Shown here one piece after another: positions 32,560-41,386 of a stretch of DNA of 64,000 nucleotides. Made by a program: the position numbers and the translations under genes. Each line of letters opens with the position of its first letter. The stretch's first letter is position 1. The notes beneath the pieces were generated by a model. That model did no database searches. It saw nothing but the letters and a program-made list of their open reading frames with translations, and was not told where the DNA came from. The stretch spans positions 1-64,000 of the forward strand of contig JAUXSF010000041.1 of the NCBI GenBank assembly GCA_030679955.1. The letters run 5' to 3'. Origin of the DNA: Chlamydiales bacterium (GTDB taxonomy: Bacteria; Chlamydiota; Chlamydiia; Chlamydiales; JAJFMA01).

Positions 32560-34056
32560 ATGACGCAAACAGACAAAATGACCCGACTAGACAAATACCT
32601 CTCACAAACCAGTTCTGACCAACGCTGCCTGTCGACTATTGCCTATTTGGCGTCTCTAGACCATATTCAAGCATCTTCATCCAAAGTTGCTGGGGCTATC
32701 GAGCAAGAGCTGCGCGACCAAAGATCCTACCTCAAGCTGATTGCTTCAGAAAACTACTCCTCTATGGCTGTTCAACTGGCTATGGGGAACCTTCTTACTG
32801 ATAAATACGCCGAAGGGTTCGTCCAGCACCGTTTTTACGCTGGATGCGACAACGTCGATGCCGTGGAGGCCGAGGCTAACGACCAACTAAAGCGTTTATT
32901 TGGCTCAGACCACGCCTACGTGCAACCTCATTCAGGTTGCGATGCCAACCTCGTAGCCTTCTGGACTATCCTAACGCACCGTATTCAAAATCCAGAAATC
33001 GAACGCCTGGGGAAAAAGAGCCTCGATGAACTATCTGACGTAGAGTACGAAAAGCTTCGCCAACTGCTGGTAAATCAAAAGGTCATGGGACTTTCCCTAA
33101 ACTCAGGAGGCCACCTCACGCACGGATACAGGCATAATGTATCCTCTAAGATGATGCGTGCAGTCACATACGAAGTTGATCCAGTAACAGGCCTTCTTAA
33201 CTACGATCAAATCGCCGCCAAGGCTAAACAGGAACGTCCCACCATCTTGCTAGCGGGCTATTCTGCTTACCCACGCAAAATAAATTTTGCCAAAATGCGG
33301 GAGATTGCAGATAGCGTTGGTGCCGTCTTTATGGTCGATATGGCGCACTTTGCTGGGCTCGTAGCGGGAAAGGTCTTTGAGGGCGAGTACAACCCAGTTC
33401 CTTATGCTCATATCGTGACGTCAACCTCGCATAAAACGCTTCGTGGTCCTCGTGGAGGCTTTATTCTATGCAAGGGTGAATTTGCTGATTCCATCGATAA
33501 AGGCTGTCCATTAGTTCTAGGAGGTCCGCTACCACATGTCATGGCTGCTAAGGCCATCGCCTTTAAGGAAGCCAATACGCCAGAATTCGAACAGTACGCT
33601 CACCGCATTGTTGATAACGCTGCTGCAATGGCAGAGCAGTTGATTAGCGATGGAGAAAGAGTCTTAACCGGCGGAACAGATAACCATCTGATGGTTATCG
33701 ACATCACACGTTTCGGCCTAACTGGACGCCAAGCTGAACAAGTGCTTCGCGAAGCACATATTAATGTTAACCGTAATGCTATACCAAACGATCAAAATGG
33801 TCCGTGGTATACCTCCGGTATACGTGTAGGCACACCCGCCACGACGACCCTAGGTATGGGCGTAGAAGAGATGCGCGAGATAGCTCATATCATCGTAGAT
33901 GTCCTTTCTAACACTCGCCCTGCTATTGTTCCCTCCTCTGGGCAGCTAAGCAAGGCCAAGTACGTAATCGACGAGGCAAAACTAATCAACGCGAAACAAC
34001 GCGTGCATGACCTTTTAGGCCAATTCCCCCTCTACCCGGAAATCCCTAACGAATAA
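32560..34056 (+). CDS. glyA: serine hydroxymethyltransferase, chlamydial form
   Basis: 498 residues from the ATG at 32560. It interconverts serine and glycine with tetrahydrofolate, using pyridoxal phosphate. YLKLIASENYSSMAVQLAMG, KYAEGFVQHRFYAGCDNVDA and the PLP-lysine in IVTSTSHKTLRGPRGG are all present. It is about 80 residues longer than E. coli GlyA, with an insertion after PHSGCDANLVAFW (RIQNPEIERLGKKSLDELSD), as in Chlamydia GlyA. clpP and dapF follow, as at CT432-CT430. Confidence 0.95.
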   Translation: MTQTDKMTRLDKYLSQTSSDQRCLSTIAYLASLDHIQASSSKVAGAIEQELRDQRSYLKLIASENYSSMAVQLAMGNLLTDKYAEGFVQHRFYAGCDNVDAVEAEANDQLKRLFGSDHAYVQPHSGCDANLVAFWTILTHRIQNPEIERLGKKSLDELSDVEYEKLRQLLVNQKVMGLSLNSGGHLTHGYRHNVSSKMMRAVTYEVDPVTGLLNYDQIAAKAKQERPTILLAGYSAYPRKINFAKMREIADSVGAVFMVDMAHFAGLVAGKVFEGEYNPVPYAHIVTSTSHKTLRGPRGGFILCKGEFADSIDKGCPLVLGGPLPHVMAAKAIAFKEANTPEFEQYAHRIVDNAAAMAEQLISDGERVLTGGTDNHLMVIDITRFGLTGRQAEQVLREAHINVNRNAIPNDQNGPWYTSGIRVGTPATTTLGMGVEEMREIAHIIVDVLSNTRPAIVPSSGQLSKAKYVIDEAKLINAKQRVHDLLGQFPLYPEIPNE

Positions 34057-34058
34057 CG

Positions 34059-34092
34059 AATTTATCTGTGTTAATCTGTGTCCATCTGTGAT
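34059..34092 (+). repeat. ATCTGTGT short tandem repeat
   Basis: TTATCTGTGTTAATCTGTGT followed by CCATCTGTGATAC: three ATCTGTG units at 10-nt spacing between glyA and clpP. A similar intergenic motif occurs in many unrelated bacterial genomes. Confidence 0.55.
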
Positions 34093-34134
34093 ACAAAAAG
34101 AGAAACTAACAAACGTACAGACCGGAGGCAGGCC

Positions 34135-34740
34135 ATGGAGCCCGAGGAAAAACCGTCAGAAAACGGTAAAAGCCTTAATAAGATCGAATCGACTATCTTG
34201 GGAGCTCGTCGCGTATTTTTATGCGACTCGTTTGACCAAGAGTCGGCGCAAGATATCATTGAAAAACTATGGTATTTAGACATCAAAGAACCCGGCAAAC
34301 CGATCCTCCTGGTCATCAATAGTCCAGGTGGTTCTGTCGACGCAGGCTTTGCTATTTGGGATCAGATCAAAATGATCCAATCTCCTGTTACCACCTTGGT
34401 GACAGGCTTAGCCGCTTCCATGGGTTCTATTTTAAGCCTTTCTGCAGGACATGGCAGACGCCTTGCAACGCCCAAAGCTAGGATCATGATTCACTCCCCG
34501 CTACTTTCTGGAGTGCTTCAAGGCCAGGCTACAGACCTCGAAATTCAAGCGCGTGAGATGCTAAAAACACGTGATATGCTGATCGAAGTCTACATGCATG
34601 CGACAGGTAAATCCAAAGAAGCGCTAGAAAAAGCAATCGATCGCAATACCTGGATGAGTGCAAAAGAAGCGCAAGATTTTGGTCTATTGGACAAGGTTGT
34701 GGAGTCTTACGAAGAAGTATCCTCCTACCTGACCAAGTAG
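34135..34740 (+). CDS. clpP: ATP-dependent Clp protease proteolytic subunit
   Basis: 201 residues from the ATG at 34135, with GGAGG 6 nt upstream. ClpP forms the barrel peptidase used by ClpX/ClpC. Catalytic Ser in [15 protein letters not shown], His in [10 protein letters not shown], and Asp in [20 protein letters not shown]. It corresponds to C. trachomatis ClpP1 (CT431) by position. There are 3 nt to dapF. Confidence 0.93.
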   Translation: MEPEEKPSENGKSLNKIESTILGARRVFLCDSFDQESAQDIIEKLWYLDIKEPGKPILLVINSPGGSVDAGFAIWDQIKMIQSPVTTLVTGLAASMGSILSLSAGHGRRLATPKARIMIHSPLLSGVLQGQATDLEIQAREMLKTRDMLIEVYMHATGKSKEALEKAIDRNTWMSAKEAQDFGLLDKVVESYEEVSSYLTK

Positions 34741-34743
34741 AAA

Positions 34744-35592
34744 ATGCAGATACGTTTTTCAAAGTATTCAGGCTGCGGTAACGATTTTATCATAATCGAC
34801 AACCGCAGCTTTTTCTTTCCCCTGCACAATGAACACTACGTTCGTCAGTTATGCCACCGACGTCTAGGCATCGGCGCAGATGGTATCATCCTGTTAGAGC
34901 CATCCTCTAAATCCGACTTCCGCATGCGTATCCTCAATAGCGACGGCACAGAGGCCGAAATGTGCGGCAATGGCATTAGATGCCTCATGAGGTTTATTGT
35001 GCGGTTATACCCTAATACCTCAAAGTGCGTTGTCGAAACAGGTGCGGGACTAATCGCCTTAAAAGCAGAAGGCATTTGTGTACAAGCCGCTATGCATGAT
35101 CCCTTTGACATGCAGTGGAATCTCCAAGTCGAAGGACTATGCACCCATTATATGAATACCGGCGTCCCTCATGCCGTATGCTTTGTCGATGATGTCCAAA
35201 CGGTCGATCTTGATCAAGTGGGTAAAAAACTTCGTTGGCACACCCAATACGGACCCAAAGGGGCTAATGTTAACTTTGCTGCAATAGATAGCCAAGCAAA
35301 TTGTATCCGCTATCGTACCTTTGAACGTGGTGTTGAGGGAGAGACGCTAGCTTGTGGTACTGGTGCAGTGGCCGTTGCTTTAGCAGCAGCACAAGTGCTT
35401 AAGCAACAAGCCCCCGTTACTATATTAACCTCTTCAGGACAAAAACTAATTATTGGCTTTGAGCATGATGGTCATAAATTCCGCAACATCACCATGACAG
35501 GGCCCGCAGATCATGTGTTTGATGGACAGTTTATCTGCCAACAAACGAATCAGAATATCTTGTCATCGCTCTCGGTGTGTGATATCGTCTAG
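34744..35592 (+). CDS. dapF: diaminopimelate epimerase
   Basis: 282 residues. It converts LL- to meso-diaminopimelate for lysine and peptidoglycan synthesis. Both catalytic cysteines are present: AEMCGNGIRCLMRF and ETLACGTGAVAVALAAAQ. The N-terminus reads FSKYSGCGNDFIIIDNR. The typical Asn in GPKGANVNFA is also there. Full length and intact. Confidence 0.94.
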   Translation: MQIRFSKYSGCGNDFIIIDNRSFFFPLHNEHYVRQLCHRRLGIGADGIILLEPSSKSDFRMRILNSDGTEAEMCGNGIRCLMRFIVRLYPNTSKCVVETGAGLIALKAEGICVQAAMHDPFDMQWNLQVEGLCTHYMNTGVPHAVCFVDDVQTVDLDQVGKKLRWHTQYGPKGANVNFAAIDSQANCIRYRTFERGVEGETLACGTGAVAVALAAAQVLKQQAPVTILTSSGQKLIIGFEHDGHKFRNITMTGPADHVFDGQFICQQTNQNILSSLSVCDIV

Positions 35593-35622
35593 ATCTATTC
35601 ATGAACGCTGGATTTGTTTCTT

Positions 35623-37053
35623 ATGGCAACAAAAGTGAAAAAAAAGACCGATTATCCTCAAGCACAAACACCTCTAATGCTCCGCTGCCACCGTTTAATG
35701 GAGGCATTTGCGAAGTCGGACGACGAGCGAGATTTCTTTCTCGACCGTGTAGAGGGCTTTTTGGTGTATGTCGACCTCGATAGACCCACAGAAGAACTAG
35801 AAGCACTTAGCCAAGAACTCGAAGAGCATGAAGACCGCTATTGCGTCATTCCCAAGCTCACCTTCTTCGAGACCAAAAAGATTATGGAAGGTTTCGTTAA
35901 CGAGAAAGTTTACGACATCGACACCAAAGAAAAACTGCTGGACATCATACAGTCCAAAGAGGCTCGTGAACACTTCCTAGAGTTCATCTACGACCACCAC
36001 ACAGAACTAGAAAAGTGGCAGCAATACTACCAAGAGCGCTCACGTATCCGCATCATCGAATGGCTGCGAAAGAACGAATTCTATTTCGTTTTCGAGGAAG
36101 ATCTAGACCTCACCAAAACGACCATGGAAAACCTCAAGAAAACGCTATTTGAGAAAGAAGCCAGCCGAGATGTTCAGACAGCTCGTAAAGCACTCGTGGC
36201 AAAGGCTAAAACCTACTACTCCAGCGAAGCACTGAACCCCAGACCTAAGCGTGGACGCCCACCAAAACAAACAGCTAAACTGGAAGTTGAGCCACAGGTA
36301 ACTGTCGACCTATACACCCAGGTTACGCCTATTATTCTCCCATTCCTCTTCACTCCAGATATGTCGTCATCCAATGCGTCAACCTTCTCCTCTAAATTTG
36401 ACAGCGAAGCCGAACTGCTAGCTAGCCGACGCATTAATCAAGATGTCGATTACGACCTCACCCTCGAAAGCCTTAATAAGAAACTGGCTACCCTCCGTGA
36501 CCTATCCAACAAACTCATGGAAAAAGGAATCACCCCTCCCGTTAATGGTGTGGACGCTGCAAAACCATCAAGCAAACCATCTGACGACGAGGATGAAGAC
36601 GAAGAGGAAGTAGAAGATTTCGACGAAGAAGAAGAAGAAGAAATCGAAGAAGACGAAGATTCCGATGACGTTTGGGAGGATACCGATCTAGACGATGACC
36701 AGGACGAAGAACTCGAAGAGGAAGACGAAGATCTTCCACGTCCTAAATCAAAGGCTAGCCCCAAACCTGCAGCCAAGGCTCCGGCAGTAAAGACCAAGAC
36801 TCCGCCGCCAGCTAAGAAGGCGCCTCCCGCTAAAAAAGCACCACCACCAAAGCCTGCTGCCAAGGCACCAGTGGCTAAGAAGGCTGTGCCTCCTCCTAAG
36901 GCTGCACCAAAACCAGCTCCTAAAGCGCCAGCTAAAAAGCCCGCACCAGTAGTGGCCAAGAAGGCTGCGCCAGCAGTACCTAAGAAGGCACCCCCAGCAG
37001 CTAAGAAAGCGCCTCCCAAAGCCGCTGCGAAGGCAGCACCTAAAAAGCGCTAG
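35623..37053 (+). CDS. UPF0158 protein with AT-hook, acidic tract and histone-H1-like tail (CT429 position)
   Basis: 476 residues from the ATG at 35623. Residues ~15-180 are the UPF0158 domain, the family of C. trachomatis CT429, which also follows dapF. An AT-hook-like PRPKRGRPPKQ lies at 207-216. Residues ~322-375 are almost wholly Asp/Glu. Residues ~376-476 are Lys/Ala/Pro repeats (PAKKAPP, KAAPKPA, VAKKAAP), like histone H1 and chlamydial HctB. CT429 itself is much shorter and lacks the tail. DNA binding is an inference from composition. The opposite-strand Gly/Ala/Ser frame is an artefact of the repeats. Confidence 0.88.
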   Translation: MATKVKKKTDYPQAQTPLMLRCHRLMEAFAKSDDERDFFLDRVEGFLVYVDLDRPTEELEALSQELEEHEDRYCVIPKLTFFETKKIMEGFVNEKVYDIDTKEKLLDIIQSKEAREHFLEFIYDHHTELEKWQQYYQERSRIRIIEWLRKNEFYFVFEEDLDLTKTTMENLKKTLFEKEASRDVQTARKALVAKAKTYYSSEALNPRPKRGRPPKQTAKLEVEPQVTVDLYTQVTPIILPFLFTPDMSSSNASTFSSKFDSEAELLASRRINQDVDYDLTLESLNKKLATLRDLSNKLMEKGITPPVNGVDAAKPSSKPSDDEDEDEEEVEDFDEEEEEEIEEDEDSDDVWEDTDLDDDQDEELEEEDEDLPRPKSKASPKPAAKAPAVKTKTPPPAKKAPPAKKAPPPKPAAKAPVAKKAVPPPKAAPKPAPKAPAKKPAPVVAKKAAPAVPKKAPPAAKKAPPKAAAKAAPKKR

Positions 37054-37064
37054 TGGCTCAGAGA

Positions 37065-37141
37065 CAAAGTGGACTTATGTGGACAAAGTGGACCCCTAGT
37101 GGACAGAGGTCCATTTCGTCCGCCTATGTCCACTTCGTCCA
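37065..37141. repeat. TGGAC short-period repeat, inverted pair
   Basis: AAGTGGACTTATGTGGACAA, then further TGGAC units up to about 37107. These face GTCCATTTCGTCCGCCTATG and further GTCCA units. The two halves are largely complementary, so the element can form a long imperfect hairpin between convergent genes. Confidence 0.6.
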
Positions 37142-37154
37142 TAATGCGTTACGG

Positions 37155-38243
37155 TTAGTATTTGACCTGCGGTTGGCTTCGCTCCACATTTCCAAATTTT
37201 GTCGTAGGTAGAATACGATTGGAAGGCCCTTTCATCACTATTTTTACCTGTTGTATTACACTATCCACATCCCACGTCTTGGTGACAGGATCATAATAAA
37301 TTTCCCACCAGTCTAGGATCTCCCCTCCAATGTATTGCACCTCTTGCCCACTTTGATCTTTGATAGGCATTAGAGGAGTTGAGATGTTACGCATTGTAGA
37401 ATTGTACTGCGCACCATACTTGACCACAGACAAAGATATCGTGAGAAGATCCCATTCCGCAGGAGATATGGCGTAGCCAAAGTGAGCCTCGTCTGCTCGC
37501 ATTTCAGTTTGCACCTCTGAAATGATGCTCTCCACATCCATGTTGGCCAAGGCTTTCTGCCATTTGGGTGTCAACTTATGAGTGGCTTCAACATACAATT
37601 GCCATGGAAAAAGAGCCGAGGTTATGTCTCGCCTCTGGCTTGGGAGCGAGTGCGAAAAGTCAACTAGAACCACCTTGTAATAGTAGTCGTTTTTATCCTT
37701 CACTTTTTGAAATAAAATATTCATCTTATGAGAGTCGTACGTGACCATCATGACATGAAAGAGAAACTTCTGAAATTCTTCCACAGGGATTTTTGACATT
37801 TCTCTTTCATCAAAACCTGTCCACATTTCAGTATTTGGAATATATTTAAGCGTAGAAGCCATCGCCTCTCGATTATTGTCTCTTGGATTAACTGCCTTTA
37901 TCAAATAGGTCGGAGGAACACCAAACGTGAGACCAAGCCTCTTTTCAAGAACGCTCTGAAGAACGAACGCAAGACGCTCATGGAATAGTTTATCAACAGG
38001 AGCAAACTTTAAAACACCACAGGTTTCATCCATATCGTTCTTAAGACGAAAGGCACCCTTACTGGCTCCACCAATCAAACCCAATTCTTTAGTAGTGCCT
38101 TCCGTCAGACAAGCTCCTAGCGTAGCTCCGTTTGTACCCGCCCTCTCATAGAAATAGCCCAGCCCCTCAGGTAGCATATTCGCGCTCAGGTTTATCATCC
38201 CACTCAGACAAATGACCGTAAGTAGTAGTAGTTTCGTTTTCAT
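37155..38243 (-). CDS. secreted protein with phosphatidylinositol 3/4-kinase-like domain
   Basis: 362 residues, signal peptide 1-21 (LLLLTVICLSGMINLSA). The family is not certain, but the order of motifs fits PI4-kinase type II-like kinases: a glycine-rich loop GGASKGAFRLKN (58-69), GVLKFAP with the putative ATP-binding Lys79, HERLAF, FGVPPTYL (GVP-x-T motif), a catalytic loop TYDSHKMNILF with Asp170, His172 and Asn175, and a metal-binding loop VVLVDFSHSLP with Asp195. Residues 200-362 are unassigned. If secreted into the host it could modify phosphoinositides. Export beyond the periplasm is not shown. Confidence 0.65.
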   Translation of the reverse strand: MKTKLLLLTVICLSGMINLSANMLPEGLGYFYERAGTNGATLGACLTEGTTKELGLIGGASKGAFRLKNDMDETCGVLKFAPVDKLFHERLAFVLQSVLEKRLGLTFGVPPTYLIKAVNPRDNNREAMASTLKYIPNTEMWTGFDEREMSKIPVEEFQKFLFHVMMVTYDSHKMNILFQKVKDKNDYYYKVVLVDFSHSLPSQRRDITSALFPWQLYVEATHKLTPKWQKALANMDVESIISEVQTEMRADEAHFGYAISPAEWDLLTISLSVVKYGAQYNSTMRNISTPLMPIKDQSGQEVQYIGGEILDWWEIYYDPVTKTWDVDSVIQQVKIVMKGPSNRILPTTKFGNVERSQPQVKY

Positions 38244-38356
38244 AATCGCCCTTTTTACAATCCATTATAAACAAACATCTATTTTGTTAATAATATATTA
38301 ATATTCAACAGTTATACTATCAATTTAATAATAATCACAACTACTAGGTGAATTAA

Positions 38357-39319
38357 ATGGCGATTATCAACGAACAACCTTATCAATGTCGCGCACTGAG
38401 CGAGGAAAACAGAGTATTTATCCAATCCTCCCTCGCAACTCAAATCAAAATGGGAAAGCGCTGTTATTGTGTGGGAATGCCAGAAGCTGTATCCGTCCCT
38501 GAGCTGGCCTTGCTTGGGGCGAAGCGTCACCATGTATTAGGAGATGGTTCGTGCTGGGCTAGAGCTCTATGGCAAGCAACCTTCAGCCAGACATTGGATA
38601 ATTCCGCAGACTTTAGAGATTTTGTGGACAAAGTAGCTGCATCATCCCGAGACTGCAATATTCCTCTTCATTTGGTTAAGGATACTATCCAAATACTGTT
38701 TAAGCTTAAGCTGCGCTCCGCAAAGGAACGCATCAACTTTCTGAATCACGAAAACATCGATAGGACGCTAGTGCTCTATATGCGGCACATTGCGGCGGAC
38801 TATATGAGCAAACACTATTCATTCTATAGCAAGGAAGAGCTGAAAGACATTAGAACCAACATGTCTCGCTACGGTGGACCGGAAGTGACGGCTTTCGCTA
38901 AACACTTCAATCTGGCTGTTCCTGTAATCTTCCATGACGGCCATTGGAAATACCAGCTTCAAGAAAAAGGAAAGGGCTATTCGAATAGCCCCATTACTGT
39001 GAGCAAACTGTCGTCAGAAAAAATGATACCTCCCTTTGTGATGTTTGGTGCAAACAACCAACATTTTGAATTTTTATCTTTTGATTCTCGCTTCGAAGTT
39101 GGCATTCGAGCGTTAACCGACGCTCAAGAACTCGCGCAGCTTAACAAAGAATGGCAAAGCTATAGCTGCCTAGAAGATAGCCTTGATGAGCTATCTGAGC
39201 AGGTGTTGCGCGACCGCAGCCATGTGCGAGATGACTCGCTAACAATTGAACGTATTCGTGCGAGACAGATTGAAAACGATTTTGAGCTCGCTCAAAAATT
39301 GCAATGGCAAGAATATTAA
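38357..39319 (+). CDS. OTU-family cysteine protease (predicted deubiquitinase)
   Basis: 320 residues, AGGTGAAT before the ATG. OTU core: HHVLGDGSCWARALWQATFS gives Asp63 and nucleophile Cys66; RYGGPEVTAFAKHFNLAVPV is the OTU GG-x-x-E helix and strand; GANNQHFEFLSF supplies His236. OTU enzymes cleave ubiquitin from proteins. The C-terminus (IENDFELAQKLQWQEY) resembles a ubiquitin-interacting motif. No bacterial ubiquitin target exists, so it is probably delivered to the host. It has no signal peptide, as expected for type III secretion. Confidence 0.85.
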   Translation: MAIINEQPYQCRALSEENRVFIQSSLATQIKMGKRCYCVGMPEAVSVPELALLGAKRHHVLGDGSCWARALWQATFSQTLDNSADFRDFVDKVAASSRDCNIPLHLVKDTIQILFKLKLRSAKERINFLNHENIDRTLVLYMRHIAADYMSKHYSFYSKEELKDIRTNMSRYGGPEVTAFAKHFNLAVPVIFHDGHWKYQLQEKGKGYSNSPITVSKLSSEKMIPPFVMFGANNQHFEFLSFDSRFEVGIRALTDAQELAQLNKEWQSYSCLEDSLDELSEQVLRDRSHVRDDSLTIERIRARQIENDFELAQKLQWQEY

Positions 39320-39421
39320 CTAAACACCATTCTATCTACACCCTTTCTTTTTATTTCCTTTAAAAGCTAGGCTTTGCTAGCATTTCTGCCTTGGAGAATG
39401 GAAATAGAGGAGAGGAGTGCT

Positions 39422-39877
39422 ATGCGTGTTGGGGACTTCCCATTAATGGGTCGGCTTGGTTTTGCTAAAACCGAACCTAAATATTCTGCTAGCGATCTAA
39501 ATTATTATCTTGATGTGATCACCAGAATAGCTCTGGGCATCATCGCCGCGATTACTTCTTTGGAATTATTCGTACCCTCCTTCGTGATTGGTATTGGCGT
39601 TGGACTTTATCATCATCATAATAGTGACCACCACCATCACCACCATCGCATCGGATGTGGACAGGGCTTTATGGAATGGATGGCAGAAATGCACTTTCCC
39701 AATGAACTGAGCTTATTGGCTAATTTGGGCGTCACCATTTGCCACATTGATCACCATCCAGTTGTCTTTGTTCCATATTGCGCGGTAGCACTGGGCATGT
39801 GGATAGGACAGCTGATTGATGACCCCCTAACCAACAGCTTTACGTGGATTCAGCGTCAGGTTAGCGGCTCAAAGGTC
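39422..39877 (+). CDS. small membrane protein with a histidine cluster
   Basis: 151-152 residues from the ATG at 39422 (GAGAGGAG upstream; the open frame begins 48 nt earlier). A hydrophobic pair ~31-60 (ITRIALGIIAAITSLELFVP, then SFVIGIGVGL) is followed by HHHNSDHHHHHHRIGCG (nine His in 13 residues), then LGVTICHIDHHPVVFVPYCA and a final hydrophobic helix. The His/Cys clusters could bind metal. The closely spaced hydrophobic lobes are Inc-like. Not recognised as a family. Confidence 0.7.
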
Positions 39878-39882
39878 TAAAG

Positions 39883-39920
39883 AAAAAGGCATTTTGCTCA
39901 GCAAAATGCCTTTTCTTTTT
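39883..39920 (+). terminator. rho-independent terminator
   Basis: A 14-bp stem (AAAAGGCATTTTGC, TCA loop, GCAAAATGCCTTTT) followed by CTTTTTC, directly after the stop codon. The A-rich upstream side means it can work in both directions. Confidence 0.9.
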
Positions 39921-39958
39921 CTTGATTTTTAAGTCTAAATTAGACTAAAATTCCATTT

Positions 39959-41368
39959 ATGAAACGTAACACTATCCAAAATATCGCCCAAGCCCTGGTA
40001 GACCTCTTTTATCCACTCGTAGAAGTATCGTTAGAAGAGGTTGAAAATCCCAGTATGGGAAGCTACACAAAACCTCACCTAATTTCTGAAAATGGGCGCA
40101 AGGTTAAGACCACAGACATTCTAATACGTGATGATGATGGAGACCCCAAGTCTATTTTGCGGATCAAATACGACGTCACGCTATTTCAATTGTTACAAAC
40201 CCAGATAACTACCTTGTTGAGCCAGGAGGAGGAGTCGGTTTTACCCCAAGATCGTTGGAAAACGCAGGTTGACCAAACTATTCATACCTTTTTAAAGCAG
40301 CGTAAAATAACCATACCCTCTGCTTCCAGAGCACAAAAGCGAGAGCTTGTTTTGGAGCTCTATCAGAAAGGTCTCTTTGAGTACAAAGATGCTGCTAACT
40401 ATATCGGCGAAGTCATCGACACATCTCGAGCAACTGTTTATAACTACTTAAATTGGGCGACTACTTTGCGGCGTATTAGCATCCACCAAGTAGATGCCTT
40501 TACCGACAAACGCTTTGGCGGTAACCCGGCGGGCGTAGTTCTGGATGCAGAATTTCTATCAGATGATCTAATGCGCAAAATCACTCGTGAGATGAACTTG
40601 TCCGAGACCGCCTTTGTGCTGCCGAGCCATCATGCAGATATACACTTACGCTACTTCACTCCTTCAGGCGACGAAGTACGCTTCTGTGGCCATTCTACAG
40701 TTGGAGCACTCTATATGCTAGCCAGAGAAGGCCGCATGGGTATGTCCGGACCTGGAGAGTATACGCTTACGATCGAAACCCTGTGTGGAGAAATTGGCGC
40801 CTCCATTTCTATTACTGACGAAGAAAATATCCACGTTGGCTTCGAAGCCCCGCTCATCGATCTAAAAGAGGCCAATTATTCTCTGCTCCAAATAGCGAAC
40901 GCATTGGGAATCAGTCCCGAAGCTATCAATGATGCAATCCCCTTTGGAGTTGAGAAAACCAATCGAACATTGTTTGTTCCAATTACTTCATTGCAGACGC
41001 TTGGTGATCTGAAAGTCGACACAATCTCTTTGGCAGACTTTAGCAAGAAGCACGATCTCGTAGCTATTTGCTTGCTGAGTGCAAACTGCTTTGATGACAA
41101 GAACCACGTTCACTGCCGTGTCTTCGCACCTTCTGTCGGTATCCCTGAAGATCCCTTTACCGGTTCTGTACAAGGAGGTCTGGCGGCCTACTTACATCAA
41201 CATCGCATGGTGGCCAGCAATACCAAAATCATTCGAGCAGAACAGGGACACTTTATGAAACGGCCAGGCACGGTCGAAATCCATCTAGGGCACCATAAAG
41301 GCCAGTACAAAGCAAAGGTGTACGCTCAGGCGATACACTTTTTCTCAACACAGGTAGAGCTTCTATAA
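39959..41368 (+). CDS. DauR/YheO-like regulator fused to a PhzF-family isomerase
   Basis: 469 residues. Residues ~10-105 look like a YheO/DauR PAS domain (ILIRDDDGDPKSILRIKYDV). Residues ~125-165 are its helix-turn-helix (ELVLELYQKGLFEYKDAANY, then TSRATVYNYLNW). Residues ~170-465 are PhzF (RRISIHQVDAFTDKRFGGNP; LSETAFVL with the catalytic Glu; YFTPSGDEVRFCGHSTVGAL; GIPEDPFTGSVQGGLAAYL). PhzF enzymes isomerise or epimerise small molecules. The fusion suggests a ligand-sensing regulator tied to the enzyme it serves. DUF2000 follows 18 nt on. Confidence 0.85.
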   Translation: MKRNTIQNIAQALVDLFYPLVEVSLEEVENPSMGSYTKPHLISENGRKVKTTDILIRDDDGDPKSILRIKYDVTLFQLLQTQITTLLSQEEESVLPQDRWKTQVDQTIHTFLKQRKITIPSASRAQKRELVLELYQKGLFEYKDAANYIGEVIDTSRATVYNYLNWATTLRRISIHQVDAFTDKRFGGNPAGVVLDAEFLSDDLMRKITREMNLSETAFVLPSHHADIHLRYFTPSGDEVRFCGHSTVGALYMLAREGRMGMSGPGEYTLTIETLCGEIGASISITDEENIHVGFEAPLIDLKEANYSLLQIANALGISPEAINDAIPFGVEKTNRTLFVPITSLQTLGDLKVDTISLADFSKKHDLVAICLLSANCFDDKNHVHCRVFAPSVGIPEDPFTGSVQGGLAAYLHQHRMVASNTKIIRAEQGHFMKRPGTVEIHLGHHKGQYKAKVYAQAIHFFSTQVELL

Positions 41369-41386
41369 ATATATAAGGATAAGACT

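Noticed and set aside
36450-37019. 189-codon Gly/Ala/Ser frame on the minus strand
   Set aside because: It mirrors the Lys/Ala/Pro and Asp/Glu repeats of the UPF0158 gene. It is low-complexity, with no start signal.
39630-39650. Possible vector-derived His-tag
   Set aside because: The His codons are mixed, lie in the middle of a membrane protein and are flanked by native sequence and a terminator.
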